From assembly GCA_030247855.1 (NCBI GenBank), contig JAPDRN010000248.1, positions 1 through 21,213 on the forward strand: a stretch of 21,213 nucleotides of DNA. Reading direction: 5' to 3'. The notes under the pieces were generated by a model. The model saw only the letters and a list, made by a program, of their open reading frames with translations. It was not told the origin of the DNA and made no database searches. This stretch comes from Knufia peltigerae. Its lineage: Eukaryota > Ascomycota > Eurotiomycetes > Chaetothyriales > Trichomeriaceae. Position 1 is the first letter of the stretch, and every line of letters starts with the position of its first letter. This document shows, piece after piece, positions 9,063 to 17,577 of this stretch. A program made the translations under genes and the position numbers.

Positions 9063-10337
9063 CTAACCCTCCCACACAAAGTCCTGACTCACGGTCGACG
9101 GCACCAAGGGACGCAGGGCCATTCCGTAATCCCCGCCGTTGGGGGTCCTCAGTAAGGTGTGGATGTGGAACTTGGCGGGGTGTTCGTTGTTCAAAAACAC
9201 CCCGGAGTGGTGGTCAAACTCGACCAGGATCACGGGACTCTGGATGCGGAAATAAAAGGGGTCCGAGTCGGTGAAGCCGCCTATCCAACAAAAGTAGGTC
9301 TCGCCGTAGTTTTCGGCGATCTGGGACAGTTTCATCTCCCTCGCCCGTCGGGGGAGGTACAGCAGGTACTGGTTCAGGATACCCTTGACGAGGTCTCTCT
9401 GGTCGGCGGTCATGGAACTCACGGTGATTCCCTCGTAAGGGACGACCCGGTTGTCCCGGAACGCACCGCACAGGTGACGCTGGTCGTCGTGGTTCCAACG
9501 ACCCTTTGGCATGGCCGGGTCCTTCATCCCCTTGTAGATTTGAGCCTCTGATTGTCGTTCCGCGGGGAGGGACTGCATGAGCCTGAGGCCCAAGATTTCT
9601 TCGGCCTCGAGGATCCTCGTGCCGGCGTACGGGCCCGAGTCGATCAGGTTGGGTTCCGCGCCGGTGAACCACGGCGAAGCCACGATCTGGCGGCGGTACA
9701 AGAACACGTTGAGGCACAGGTGGTGACCGTAGAAACTGAAACCCCAGGGAGCCGTGGTGGAAGGTTGACCGAAGAGGACAAAGTTGTAGGAAAACTCATT
9801 CATCACGGCGGGCGACTCGACCAACTCCCCCAGGAACCCATTGACCCGCATGGCCCCCACGGCCTTGTCGTAACCCTCGGGGGACAAGGTGGCCTCGAGG
9901 ACGGCCATGACGCCGTCCCGCACCTCGGGGTCGACCTCGTCGAGGCGGACCCCTTTGTGGCTCAACAGGAACTCCGGGTTGGACCAGGTCCTCCACTGGG
10001 GGGAGTCGACGTGGTAACAGACGGCGGTCTTTTGTTCGGGGGTCAGTCGAGAGAGGACCGATTGCGTCTTGTCGACAATCTCCTCGATGGGGATCCCTTC
10101 GTCTTGGATCTTGAACAGCCCCGGCCGCACACTCCCGTCGTTGGTGACTCCCCGAAAAGGCTCCGACAAGAGTTTCTGCCAATGTAACCACAAGGAATGG
10201 ATCCACGGGGGCACGCCACTCTCCTTGAACCGCTGGGCGTAGACGTGCGCATTTTCCGTCTTCATGGTGGTGAAGCGTGGAATGCTCAGGTCGGGTAGGT
10301 ATCGACGGTAAGCGCTCGATTTGTTGGAGTCTGCCAT
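9063..10337 (-). CDS. DUF3500 family protein
   Basis: A single-exon frame of 424 residues from the ATG at 10337 (MADSNKSSAYRRYLP). An ATG at 10403 would add 22 residues and cannot be excluded. The protein carries the DUF3500 hallmarks: PWGFSFYGHHLCLNVFL (about 197-213), EFDHHSGVFL (373-382) and FHIHTLLRTPNGGDYG (390-405). These His-rich segments look like metal- or substrate-binding elements, but that is inference. No signal peptide or membrane helix is seen, so it is probably cytosolic. The gene diverges from the FAH-family gene 631 bp away. Its coding GC is higher than that of the ALG3/MFS block. The biochemical function of this fungal group is not known to me. Confidence 0.85.
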   Translation of the reverse strand: MADSNKSSAYRRYLPDLSIPRFTTMKTENAHVYAQRFKESGVPPWIHSLWLHWQKLLSEPFRGVTNDGSVRPGLFKIQDEGIPIEEIVDKTQSVLSRLTPEQKTAVCYHVDSPQWRTWSNPEFLLSHKGVRLDEVDPEVRDGVMAVLEATLSPEGYDKAVGAMRVNGFLGELVESPAVMNEFSYNFVLFGQPSTTAPWGFSFYGHHLCLNVFLYRRQIVASPWFTGAEPNLIDSGPYAGTRILEAEEILGLRLMQSLPAERQSEAQIYKGMKDPAMPKGRWNHDDQRHLCGAFRDNRVVPYEGITVSSMTADQRDLVKGILNQYLLYLPRRAREMKLSQIAENYGETYFCWIGGFTDSDPFYFRIQSPVILVEFDHHSGVFLNNEHPAKFHIHTLLRTPNGGDYGMALRPLVPSTVSQDFVWEG

Positions 10338-10968
10338 GACTGCCTCCTCTTCTTTTGTTGCGTGATGTTGAAAGGATGAGATGAGATGGATTGGGGTATC
10401 CAAAGACTACACAGGAGAGCCAGTATCAGTTTGGGTAATGTTTTGAACAGAGAACGAGTACAATGATGGACACAAAACGATATTCCTAGCTTTCTCCGTC
10501 CAAAAAAGTCGACTTTGGACAAATCCCCACAATTTGAACCTGGTTTTTGACAAGAGAATCGTGGGGCACCGAAGTTCGGTCACTCTCTCTCTCTCTCTCT
10601 CTCTGTCTGTCTCTCTCTCCCTTTAGCATTTACTTGCATTAAAAGAGGAGAATCTTGTGTCTCACACTCCGGCAGATTCTTGCGGGAAAAGTCGCCATCA
10701 TTCTCACCCCCGTACGGAGATGGAGTATTTCACTCGATACGGAGTACAGTCAGTAGATTCTAGAGCTATTTTGATCCATCCACCGCCACCACCACCACCA
10801 TCCCCGAACATATGTACTATTAGTACAAACCCACCGTCTCTTTACTTCCCTTTTCGCAAATCCCCACAGCTGCACGCCCAATTCTCTCTTTTTCCGATCC
10901 CTGTCCCTTTCATACTGTGTACATCACGAGCAAATGGCCAAAGTATCAGACCACAGTAGATCATCATA
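10338..10968. other. Divergent promoter region, DUF3500 (-) and FAH-family (+)
   Basis: This 631-bp shared upstream region holds a (CT)n/(TCTG) microsatellite at 10582-10619, a CCA-triplet run at 10779-10801 and further pyrimidine-rich leader sequence ahead of the FAH-family start. Polypyrimidine tracts like these are common in fungal promoters and 5' UTRs. Short frames inside (for example 10657-10959) are Pro/Ser-rich by composition and not credible genes. Confidence 0.6.
10582..10619. repeat. (CT)n microsatellite in divergent promoter
   Basis: About 18 CT dinucleotides, interrupted by two GTCT units, lie roughly midway between the divergent DUF3500 and FAH-family genes. On the opposite strand this reads (GA)n, which in fungi is often nucleosome-poor promoter sequence. 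Confidence 0.85.
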
Positions 10969-12192
10969 ATGTTGAAGAGTCTACCGTCGTCTGCATTGTT
11001 CAAACGTATGTCTGATTGTTTTTTTTTATCTCATCTTCACCCCTTCACCCCTCCCCCCATCCCTTTTCCCATTTTGTGTAACTTTTTAATTCTTACTACT
11101 CCTCCCAGGGCTCGTCCGTTTCGTTCCAAGATCCGATCCGTCCAAAATCCTCATTGGACAGCCTCGCGACGACACTCTCGACGTCGGTCTGGCCCTACGA
11201 AATGGCCAAGATGTTCAAGTCGACTTGTTTTCCGGATCTTCGGTTTTATCACCAGGTCAACAGACAGGCAAGAGCGTAATTATCGATCGAGTCTTGTCAC
11301 CGTTACAAATGTCCGAAGTCGGTACAATTCGATGTATTGGTTTGAACGTACGGCCATCGACCCTCCCTGTCAAGACGAGGGATTGGACTCGCTGACCGAG
11401 ATCCGAGACGAACAGTACAAACAACATGCCGCAGAAGTCAAAATGTCTCTACCAAGTGTACCTACCGTGTTCATGTGAGCCTGCCACCTCCGACTTCCGA
11501 CCCGAACTTCCCAAAAGTCTACAACTAGCAAATTTGTCAATTTGTCAATGGTCACATGTCAATGGCCAATATTAACGTTGACGATGTCCCCCAGGAAACC
11601 TCACACGTCGATAGGTGACCCGTGGCCCGCTCCCACGGTCCTACCCAAACTCACCCAACAAGACGACTGTGGCGACTACGAGTCGGAACTCGCAGTGGTG
11701 CTGGGCCCTCGACCGGCCAAGAACGTCCCAGAGTCCCAAGCCATGGACTACGTTTGGGGTTACACCGCGTGCAACGACATTTCCAGCCGGACGAGTCAGT
11801 TCGCCCAGACCCAGTGGGGTTTCTCAAAGGGTTTCGACACGGCTTGTCCCTTGGGTCCGACGATGGTTTCGCCCGCCATGATTCCGGACCCGTCCAAGTT
11901 GAGGGTACGAGGGATCAAGATCCCCCTCGAAAAGAAAGCCAGTGACGAGGACACGATGGTACCCCTACAGGATTGTCGGACGGACGACTTGATCTTCTCC
12001 GTGCCCAAGTTGATCAGTTTTCTGTCCCAGGGGACCACGTTACCGCCTGGGACGGTCATCATCACGGGAACACCGGGCGGGGTGGGCATTGCGAGGAAAC
12101 CCAAGGTCACCATCCGGGCGGGTGATGAGTTTAGGGTCGAGATCTCGCCTCATATAGGTACCTTGGTGAATGTTTTTGAGAATGAACAATGA
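10969..12192 (+). CDS. Fumarylacetoacetate hydrolase (FAH) family protein
   Basis: Four exons (10969-11005, 11109-11347, 11416-11474, 11595-12192) give 310 residues. Introns are 103, 68 and 120 bp, all GT...AG. The joins rebuild family sequence: FK-R-LVRFVPRSDP, CIGLN-YKQHAAEV and TVF-M-KPHTSIGDPWPAP. The fold is that of FAH-type acylpyruvase, decarboxylase and isomerase enzymes. GDYESELAVVLG carries the paired acidic metal ligands (Glu141, Glu143), GYTACNDISSR carries the third (Asp173), and TGTPGGVG near residue 270 is the usual C-terminal loop. The size matches members acting on acylpyruvates or ring-cleavage products. No targeting signal is obvious. Reaction and substrate are not determined; FAHD1-like oxaloacetate/acylpyruvate activity is one possibility. 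The head-to-head DUF3500 gene suggests a shared catabolic role, by inference. Confidence 0.9.
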
Positions 12193-12420
12193 CATTGATG
12201 ATGTGGTGACATGGTGACACGGCGATGAAGTCTGGAGTTCCAGAGTACTGTTACAATCCATCATTGTAGATGAAGCAGATCTAGTCGAAGACATAGATGA
12301 CTTGAACATGTACGTATATATACCAAGAGGACCTCATGACCACATAGAAGTCAGCAAAGAGTGTCACCCTCGTCCTTCTTGCGTATACCCCAGGAGCATT
12401 TCTTGATAGACATGCACGTG

Positions 12421-13299
12421 TCATCTTGCAACGACTTCCCTCACCTTGGTCAACTTCAATGCGCCCTTCTTCCCCCAGCCTGATTGACCACTCTGCACAC
12501 TCGGTCTGAACTGTTCGTACATGCGGAAAGCCTTTGAGTTTAATTCATTTTCGTATCCTCGTCCGGTCGTCATCGTCCACGTCTCAATGGCATCTTGCAT
12601 GACCTTTGTGGTCCGCTCGTAGTTTTCCGGGGTACCAAATTTGCTCCTCAACAGACCCTCGTTCCCGTGTTTAGGTTTCCCTTGCAACATCACGTCTTCA
12701 CCCTCGACGTACAATCTGAAACCCATCACCTGGACCTCGCGATCCGCCCCCGCCTCGGCTGCTCGACGCTTCGCATTCTGCTCGGCTTTCTCTTCCGGTG
12801 ACCTTTCACGTTCGTCGATCGTGCCGACGGATTTACCCTTGGCGATGGCGCAGAGGGTCGAGATGGCGGACCCGATGGCCAGGTCCGTGGTCCACGACAA
12901 CTTCGGGTACAGGCGGTGGGCCACGCAGGCGGACCAGAGTTGTAGGACGGGCGAGCGGTTGATCGTGATGGTGTCGTCATTGCTGTTGTCCTCGTCCTCG
13001 ATGGCGTCCGGACTTGGTTTGGAAGAATTGACTGGTCCGGATGATTTGTCGATGTGTCCTTGTCGTGATTTCTTGGAGCGCGGTGATGAAGTGATGGTGG
13101 TGGTGGTGGTGGTATGTGTGCTGGACTTTCGTTTCTTCTCCTTTGACTCTGACGCCGAGGATGATGAGGATTTCTTGGTGATTTTATTAGTTCTAGGTCT
13201 GGATCGCGGATTTTGTGTATGCTTGGACCCTTTGGAGGCATTGGACTCAAAGTCCTCAAGATGCGATTGCTTGCTTTTACTTCTGGTCGTGGCTGGCAT
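12421..13299 (-). CDS. Conserved fungal protein of unknown function with disordered basic N-terminus
   Basis: A single-exon frame of 292 residues. Residues 1-110 are low complexity, Lys/Arg/Ser/Thr-rich with a poly-Thr run (63-68) and several basic clusters (EKKRK, PRSKKSR) that look like nuclear localisation signals. Residues about 114-160 (NRSPVLQLWSACVAHRL ... LAIGSAISTLCAIAKGKSVG) and the C-terminal FRPSVQSGQSGWGKKGALKL with a basic helix resemble a conserved helical domain I recall in uncharacterised Pezizomycotina proteins (pattern: PVLTLW..VVAERLG ... FRP.V..G..GWG..G.L.L). No enzyme motif is visible. A nuclear location is inferred. The gene is convergent with the FAH-family gene, leaving 228 bp between stops. 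Confidence 0.75.
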   Translation of the reverse strand: MPATTRSKSKQSHLEDFESNASKGSKHTQNPRSRPRTNKITKKSSSSSASESKEKKRKSSTHTTTTTTITSSPRSKKSRQGHIDKSSGPVNSSKPSPDAIEDEDNSNDDTITINRSPVLQLWSACVAHRLYPKLSWTTDLAIGSAISTLCAIAKGKSVGTIDERERSPEEKAEQNAKRRAAEAGADREVQVMGFRLYVEGEDVMLQGKPKHGNEGLLRSKFGTPENYERTTKVMQDAIETWTMTTGRGYENELNSKAFRMYEQFRPSVQSGQSGWGKKGALKLTKVREVVAR

Positions 13300-13911
13300 G
13301 ATGTTGATGTGACTCGCTCAAGTCCCCGACTTAAAGTCGCAAGGCCGATGTCGATGATGGAGTAATTATCACTTAGGGCGAGGTTTTGGTGCCTCTGTTC
13401 GTTAGAAATGAATGCTGCACGTCTCCCTGCATGGAACGATAATGATGCCGGGGAATCGTTCCGGTGTCTCCGTACGTCATTGTGATTCTCGATATAAGAT
13501 CCGGATTTGGAGTATTTAGTCGTCGCACGTCGTGGTTTTTTCTTCCATTAACCTCAGTCGATCTCGTTAGGGTTGGATTCCTCTTCCAGCATTCGACACA
13601 ATTCGTGTGTCCGGCGCTACTAATGTATCTAGTGGCTGTGACATCCGTGGTCGAAGACGATGAGACTCCGCTCGCACCCAGTCAAAACAATCAGCGGAAC
13701 AGGACAAGATCTAATACGGCGTCTCAATGTCTATACATCGATCCTCTATTCCTCCATCCGTAAGCAGATCCCGAGACGGGATTCGATCCGCGTGGCCGCA
13801 AACCAGACACAGTCACTACCTAGACGCTCTAACCTCCGCAACTGTACTCCATAATGACAAACAAAGTGTCCCCCCAGCCGGTCTATCGCAGACCACCAGA
13901 GTACTCGTACC
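13300..13911. other. Intergenic between conserved nuclear-type gene and secreted protein gene
   Basis: This 612-bp stretch lies upstream of the minus-strand gene starting at 13299 and downstream of the secreted-protein gene ending at 13912. Its frames are short and shared on both strands. It contains a degenerate tRNA-like block at 13766-13845, described separately. No other gene is seen. Confidence 0.55.
13766..13845 (-). other. Degenerate tRNA-like block (A-box and B-box remnants)
   Basis: On the minus strand GAGGTTAGAGCGTC (about 13822-13836) resembles a tRNA D-arm/A-box end, and GGATCGAATCC (13779-13789) differs from the B-box consensus GGTTCGAATCC at one base. The gap between them is about 10 nt longer than in a typical tRNA. 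I cannot pair a full acceptor stem or T-stem, so this is not a functional tRNA. It may be a tRNA pseudogene or the head of a tRNA-derived SINE. Confidence 0.3.
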
Positions 13912-14599
13912 TCAGCATGAATATGGAACCACGTTTCCGTCAGCGTAGACTTGACATTCACCATTCACTATGCTCTTGTCGCCCAGCTTCGCGGTGGCTT
14001 CGGAGAAATCAGGAGCATTCCCATTTTTACTAAACAGAATTTCCAAGTTAGATTGAAACCCAAGTTGCGACGAGAGTGCTTCTATAAATGTTTTGTGAAC
14101 TTACCAGCCAGGGTCACCCGGACATTGTCGACATTTGAACGACTTGGGTGCTGTGTTCCCATACAAGGCGGCAAAGTTGGACGTGCCCGGAACGGTGAGC
14201 TTGCCGTCCGATCTTTTCGTTCCGCTACACTGGTCGCCCCAGTAGAATTTGCATTGCCATTGAGCGGGGACCTAGATTGGAATGGCATCAGGGGTCTTGA
14301 AACAGAACGAACTAGTGCAGGAGACTTACACCAAAGGATATATCGGTATTCCAGGTGAATTTCGCACAGGACATTTCGCTGATGGGTTGGAACTTGCATT
14401 TGCCCTTCCAGCTAGCCGAGTCACAAACGTACACACCAGCGGGAGGCGATCGTTTGATGATTTCTTCGCCAGCAGCGGATTCGACGTAGTCGGGATGACC
14501 TGGTGTCAACTCTGGAGTGTCCATGAAAGTCTTGTCATCCTGGGCGGTGACAACACCGGATACGGTGGCCAGAAGGAGCGAGATCAACAAAGCACGCAT
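13912..14599 (-). CDS. Small secreted cysteine-rich protein with Kex2-type propeptide
   Basis: Three exons on the minus strand (14330-14599, 14105-14271, 13912-14029) give 184 residues. Intron 1 is 58 bp (GTAAGT...CTAG). Intron 2 is 75 bp (GTAAGT, branch TCTAAC, TTTAG). Reading through the second donor would stop at once (TGG TAA). Splicing instead opens a further 38 codons, ending in VPYSC. A signal peptide (residues 1-19, cleavage near VTA/QDD) is followed by an acidic propeptide ending in Lys-Arg at 49-50, a Kex2 processing site. The mature part has ten cysteines, hence up to five disulfides. Its pattern (GVYVCDSASWKGKC ... MSC ... QWQC ... QCSG ... KSFKC) resembles a widespread family of fungal secreted proteins with a presumed crystallin-like fold. 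Function is unknown; such proteins may act at the cell surface or on hosts or competitors. Confidence 0.75.
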
Positions 14600-15920
14600 G
14601 GCTCAAATTGAGAAAATCGAGAATCGTAGATCGTAATTTGAGGATGGTGGTGATGTACCGAGGAGGTTCGGACGGACAGATTCATACCTGGATATTTATG
14701 TATTTTTCTGATGGTGTGGTTGAGACAAACAAAGAATGTGTCTTAATTCAACACCAAAAACGGGTGATTAGATCTCGTCCCCGAAGCCGCAGGGTGAGAG
14801 GTCCTTGTCAACACGTATGCAAAACACAAAGAAGCAAAGATGAGGTCTGGCGGCTACCACCTTGTGCAGGATCAAATTGCGGTCGTTGAAAGTATCGACT
14901 TTCTGGATACCAACCTCCAGGACCTTGCCACAACAGGGACGGCTGCACAAAACACAGGTCAACGGCTTCGACCTGTAGCAAAGCCTACCTTGAAGGTCAT
15001 CATCATCATCATCATCATCTGAGGGCAGAAATCTGCTGGTGTCAAGTTGTTTCGGTAAACAACTGTTTTTAAGTCAAACAAAAATCGAAGTCTCGGTCCA
15101 GGCCAAAACATTCGAGATATGGTCAATCTTGGTTCGATGATGTGTATTGGCAATGTCAAGGGATTTGGAAGAGGATAGAATAGTTTGCCCCGAAGTGAAG
15201 TGGTGGCAAAGGAGCTTTGGTAAAACCAGTTGAGTTCCAGTGGTGGGAGGAAATGATCTGATGCTGCAGTACAGTAGGCATGACGAACCCTCCATGTTGC
15301 ACTGTGCGGGGATCTCTTCCAGGCTCCAGATGCCCCGTTGGATTGTGATTTGGCTAGCCGGAGTTGGCCTAGAACGCCACCTAGAATCGCTTTAGCCCTC
15401 CCTAAAGGTCACCGAAGTCTCCCCTCTCAGGGCCACCATGTCCCTAAGCTCTCGGATGTTTTAACCATGAAACTCTATGCGCGTCACTAAAAGAAGGACA
15501 ACGTTACTATAAACTCCAGCAGAGCGTGAACGTATCCCGACGACCTTTTCTACGACTCCGCCTATGGCTATGATGCTCCAACGTCGTCAACGGTACATGG
15601 TCCTCTTGACCTGACCGAATTCCACGAAACGTACCTTTTCCCTTCATTTGCCAACCACAAACACTTAGGTGTGACGTCCGTGTGATACTACGCAACCTTT
15701 ATTACAAGGGCTATTGATTAACCAAGCTTCGAAACATGACTTCGACCGTTGAGTGATTCGGATGAAGATGTGAAAAAGAAAACAGCCAACCAAGCTCACA
15801 CTCCTACGACAAAGCATACAAGTAGGGTTATCGCTTGATGGGAAACCAGCACCCGTCAGGGACTACTTGATTCGACGTCTGCTACTACAGAAGTTGAGGT
15901 CTACCTCTCCCATCCGGCCC
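14600..15920. other. Intergenic, no supported gene; ATC triplet repeat
   Basis: This 1.3-kb stretch lies between the starts of the secreted-protein gene and the end of the LURP-one-related gene, both on the minus strand. A (TCA)n microsatellite is at 14998-15020. Open frames (for example 14840-15022 plus and 14768-14962 minus) have no recognisable family and no convincing splice partners. No inverted terminal repeats or transposase-like sequence was seen. Confidence 0.5.
14998..15020. repeat. (TCA)n trinucleotide microsatellite
   Basis: Seven TCA/ATC units in a row with no overlap with any supported gene. In one plus-strand frame it would read poly-Ile, which argues that the surrounding open frame is not a gene. 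Confidence 0.9.
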
Positions 15921-16724
15921 TCAAGACGATGACGCTTCATTCTCGCGCTCGTCCAGACAAACGCAAATTGCAGCGATCAAGACGAGGTCGACGCCTGGCG
16001 CAACCGTGACAAAATACTGTGTGGAGGAAAAGCCATATCAGCAACCAGGACACACTAGAGGTAAGGGGACCATTCTCCCCAAGCTTACCGTTTGCTTGCC
16101 TCCAAAGATTTGCCGCGCGTTCATAAAGCTTCTGGAAATGCTTGCGACAGGACGTCCAGCAAGGGTGATGGTGGCAGATCTATCCAGCCAATCGCCCTTG
16201 AGGTTCAATTCAATCTGACTGCCGTCCGACTGGTTTTGGAAATGGATGGTGGATTTGGATGAGAGGACTGGGTCAAGCTCATTGTATCAGAACAATAATC
16301 CATACAGCTTGCAGAATGAATTTATTGACAGCAACAAGGGTCGGAAGTACCTGAGAAATGACCCTTGACCTGGAAGACTTCTTGACCGTTGGGAGCCACG
16401 CCATAGAAGCTCTTGTGTAGCGCGATGTGTTTGTTCCTGAGGGTAAAGATTTCATTGTCCTGCATATCCGTGAATTCTTGCAGGTTCCGAAGTCAGCATT
16501 GACACTTTCCACCCAGAGAGTCAGAATTCCATACTTTTGGCACTACTGAGCGAGAAAACCTTGCCCTTGCATCTGCAGAGATGAAGGCCCGAGACAGTCG
16601 TGACTTCAAAATCATCCCCCGACAGAGAGAAAACCTTTTCTTTCATTTGCAAGGTCTGCTCCTGGGGATCACAGAAGGCTTGATTGATGCCCAGCGGAGG
16701 GTGGAAGGGAGCGAGTGACCCCAT
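15921..16724 (-). CDS. LURP-one-related (LOR/tubby-like) protein
   Basis: Four minus-strand exons (16535-16724, 16351-16476, 16089-16267, 15921-16016) give 196 residues. Introns are 58, 83 and 72 bp (GTATGG...GCAAG, GTACTT...CCCAG, GTAAGC...CACAG), each restoring the frame. The N-terminus reads LQMKEKVFSLSGDDFEV, then KVFSLSSAKKFTDMQDNEIF, then KGDWLDRSATITL, FMNARQIFGGKQT and a final TVAPGVDLVLIAAICVCLDE. That order matches the LURP-one-related domain, a tubby-C-terminal-like beta barrel around a central helix common in Pezizomycotina. The final hydrophobic stretch is the usual buried helix, not a membrane anchor. The biochemical role in fungi is unknown; relatives are linked to membrane-lipid binding. 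No exon exceeds 190 bp, so simple ORF scanning shows only fragments. Confidence 0.85.
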
Positions 16725-17577
16725 AATTTGGTTGGAACTGGTAGTTAGAAGCCTGATTGGCGTGCTTCGAGAGATATTAAGTTGAGAATTCTGTCAGGAA
16801 GAATATGTCTTGAGGCCGAGTGAAAAGCAGAAATGATGAGTAGAATGACTACTCAGGTAGTTTCTGGTTGATACATCTCTGTGAGTAGCTGAGGCTGGGC
16901 TGGTGAGGCTGAACCAGGACCCCCGCCGTCATTCCTTCCTTGCCTCCATTATTATTCCCTGTTGGCAGCCTTGGCTCAGCTTGGCTCATCCCATTAAAGA
17001 AAGGCCTATTGAGATGGCCCGGTCAGACTTACCCAAGTAAGCTTCCAGGTGCTGTAAGCCTTTGGTTGTCCCAGCTGCCCATCTTCTCTCTTCATCCTTT
17101 CTGATCGACTAGCTGCCCAGCTATTGACTGTCCGTCGTACTGTAACCACCACGACGATCGCCTCGGCCTTATATTTTGACCGAGACACGAGCATCTTCGT
17201 TGATTATTACTCAGCCCGTTCAGCATAACCCGAGTTTCCAGTCTACTGTACGACGAGCATCCGATCCCAGTATCGAGATATCGGACACGGATCAAATCAA
17301 ACCGGGTGAGCGAGGACCACCAAGCAAAGTCGACGATCCAGTAGGTCCACAGCATCATCCCAAACTTCTCCTGGAGGCTCTCTCAACCGGTATGTGACTC
17401 GAAATAGGAGTGGTGCGTACAATGAACGTGTATTTAAAGCCCAGTTCCATTCAATTCATCCTTCAGGTGTGGTACTCAAAACATCACGCAGCCAAATACT
17501 TCTTACTATGCTGTAATACAAGAGAACGCTTACCCAGCTTCCTATGAAGTCTTTGCGTAATCCTACTCTCCGGTACC
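16725..17577. other. Divergent promoter region, LOR (-) and amidohydrolase (+)
   Basis: This 853-bp gap holds promoters for both flanking genes. A TATTTAAA box occurs at 17431-17438. A GGCTCAGCTTGGCTCA near-repeat lies about 16972-16988. An open stretch at 17146-17400 could be an exon ending in GTATGT and joining a CTTCAG acceptor at 17466, but no start or upstream acceptor was found, so it is not called. Confidence 0.5.
17431..17438 (+). promoter_or_regulatory. Candidate TATA box of the amidohydrolase gene
   Basis: TATTTAAA lies 140 bp upstream of the ATG at 17578 in an otherwise mixed sequence. The distance suits a fungal TATA box with a leader of roughly 60-100 nt. The assignment rests on the motif and position only. 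Confidence 0.35.

Noticed and set aside
9552..10187. Long plus-strand frame opposite the DUF3500 gene
   Set aside because: It has repeated Gly/Val/Asp-rich antisense composition with no domain; the minus frame holds all DUF3500 motifs.
13766..13845. Functional tRNA gene on the minus strand
   Set aside because: The acceptor and T stems do not pair and the A-box to B-box distance is off, so only a degenerate element is reported.
14840..15022. Plus-strand frame with a natural-looking sequence before a poly-Ile end
   Set aside because: The C-terminus is only the translated TCA repeat and no splice site or family supports it.
17146..17514. Possible exon pair (17146-17393 joined by GTATGT...CTTCAG to 17467-17514)
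   Set aside because: The join is in phase and reads reasonably, but there is no start codon or upstream acceptor, and a TATTTAAA box for the next gene lies inside the supposed intron.
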